In this document: positions 13,167-13,609 of the stretch, one piece after another | Layout: the number at the start of each line of letters is the position of its first letter | How positions within the stretch are numbered: position 1 is the stretch's first letter | DNA from: Comamonadaceae bacterium | Lineage (GTDB): Bacteria > Pseudomonadota > Gammaproteobacteria > Burkholderiales > Burkholderiaceae_C | DNA length: 13,609 nucleotides | Reading direction: 5' to 3' | Assembly: GCA_947374705.1 (NCBI GenBank) | Contig: CANCDA010000054.1 | Span: forward strand, 1 to 13,609 | The notes under the pieces: model-generated | The model's input: the letters and a program-made list of their open reading frames with translations, nothing else | Database searches by the model: none | Told to the model about the DNA's origin: nothing | Position numbers and translations under genes: made by a program

Positions 13167-13609
13167 AGTGAAGCTTTCAGCGCAGCCAGCATTTTTGCAT
13201 TTTCTTCCGATGTGCCCACGGTGATGCGAATGCAGTTGTGCAGCAAGGGGTGCATTTTAGAAACGTTCTTGATCAGCACGCCGTGCGCCTTCATGCCGTC
13301 AAAGGCTTTTTGCGCATCGGGCACGCGAGTGAGGATCATATTGGCCTCGCTTTTGAACGGGGTGACGCCGGGCAAGCTCAATAGTGCTTCAAAAACAGCA
13401 GCGCGCTGTGCTTTGATTTCAAGGGCTTGCGCGGCAAACACCTCAACATAAGCCAGCGCGAACAACGCGCACTCGTAGTTGAGCACGCTGATGTTGTAGG
13501 GCGGGCGCACCTTGTCGATCTCGGCAATCAAGGCCTTGGGCCCCACCATATAGCCCAGACGCACCCCCGCCAGGCCAAACTTGGAGAGCGTGCGCATCAA
13601 GAGCACGTG
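13163..13609 (-). CDS. hisC: Histidinol-phosphate aminotransferase (HisC), C-terminal part, runs off the window
   Basis: The last 148 residues of a fold-type I aminotransferase that converts imidazole acetol phosphate to histidinol phosphate using glutamate. The visible segment starts just before the pyridoxal-phosphate lysine, in [19 protein letters not shown] (lysine at residue 10 of the fragment); the downstream R in GVRLGY contacts the cofactor phosphate. The C-terminal block [17 protein letters not shown], with the substrate-carboxylate arginine, is typical of HisC. The N-terminal half lies beyond the right edge. It overlaps hisB by 4 bases, which supports HisC over other aminotransferases. 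Confidence 0.94.
   Translation of the reverse strand, partial: HVLLMRTLSKFGLAGVRLGYMVGPKALIAEIDKVRPPYNISVLNYECALFALAYVEVFAAQALEIKAQRAAVFEALLSLPGVTPFKSEANMILTRVPDAQKAFDGMKAHGVLIKNVSKMHPLLHNCIRITVGTSEENAKMLAALKASL

Overview
The window reads as chromosome of a beta-proteobacterium of the order Burkholderiales, most likely a Comamonadaceae member (Rhodoferax, Polaromonas or Hydrogenophaga type). This placement is inferred from gene order (his genes, then a HIT protein, then tatABC), the beta-proteobacterial style of the TatB C-terminus, and a GC-rich base composition. The genome carries a lithotrophic sulfur-oxidation (Sox) locus. No gene-free stretch exceeds about 150 bp, and I see no tRNA, rRNA, CRISPR array, insertion sequence or phage gene.

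Left part (1-6217), sulfur oxidation. On the minus strand, soxC and soxD (sulfane/sulfite dehydrogenase) lead into the first codons of soxY at the window edge. soxR, an ArsR-type regulator with conserved-looking cysteines, is divergent from soxC; an AT-rich inverted repeat lies between them. Convergent to soxR is fccA-fccB (also called soxE-soxF; flavocytochrome c sulfide dehydrogenase). Divergent from fccA is a two-gene plus-strand unit: a SoxH-like periplasmic metallo-beta-lactamase-fold hydrolase and a SoxW-like thioredoxin, with overlapping stop and start codons.

Right part (6218-13609), one long minus-strand run in the order hisC (partial), hisB, hisH, hisA, a hexose-6-phosphate mutarotase-like gene, hisF, hisI, hisE, a DUF4870-like membrane protein, a HinT-type HIT protein, tatA, tatB, tatC. 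Many neighbours overlap by 1-10 bases, so this looks like one housekeeping operon for histidine synthesis ending in the twin-arginine export machinery. The last base of the thioredoxin gene abuts the last base of tatC, so the Sox locus sits directly against the end of this operon.

The parts fit together: SoxC, FccB, the SoxW-like thioredoxin and the visible start of SoxY all carry twin-arginine signal motifs, and the translocase that exports such proteins is encoded next door. SoxD, FccA and the SoxH-like protein have Sec-type signals. I found no clearly undescribed system. The points most worth checking are the Tat/Sox adjacency, a possible lipoprotein anchor on FccB, a Tat-type signal on a thioredoxin, the SoxR operator candidate, hairpins inside the his operon and at the tatC junction, and the sugar mutarotase inside the his operon.
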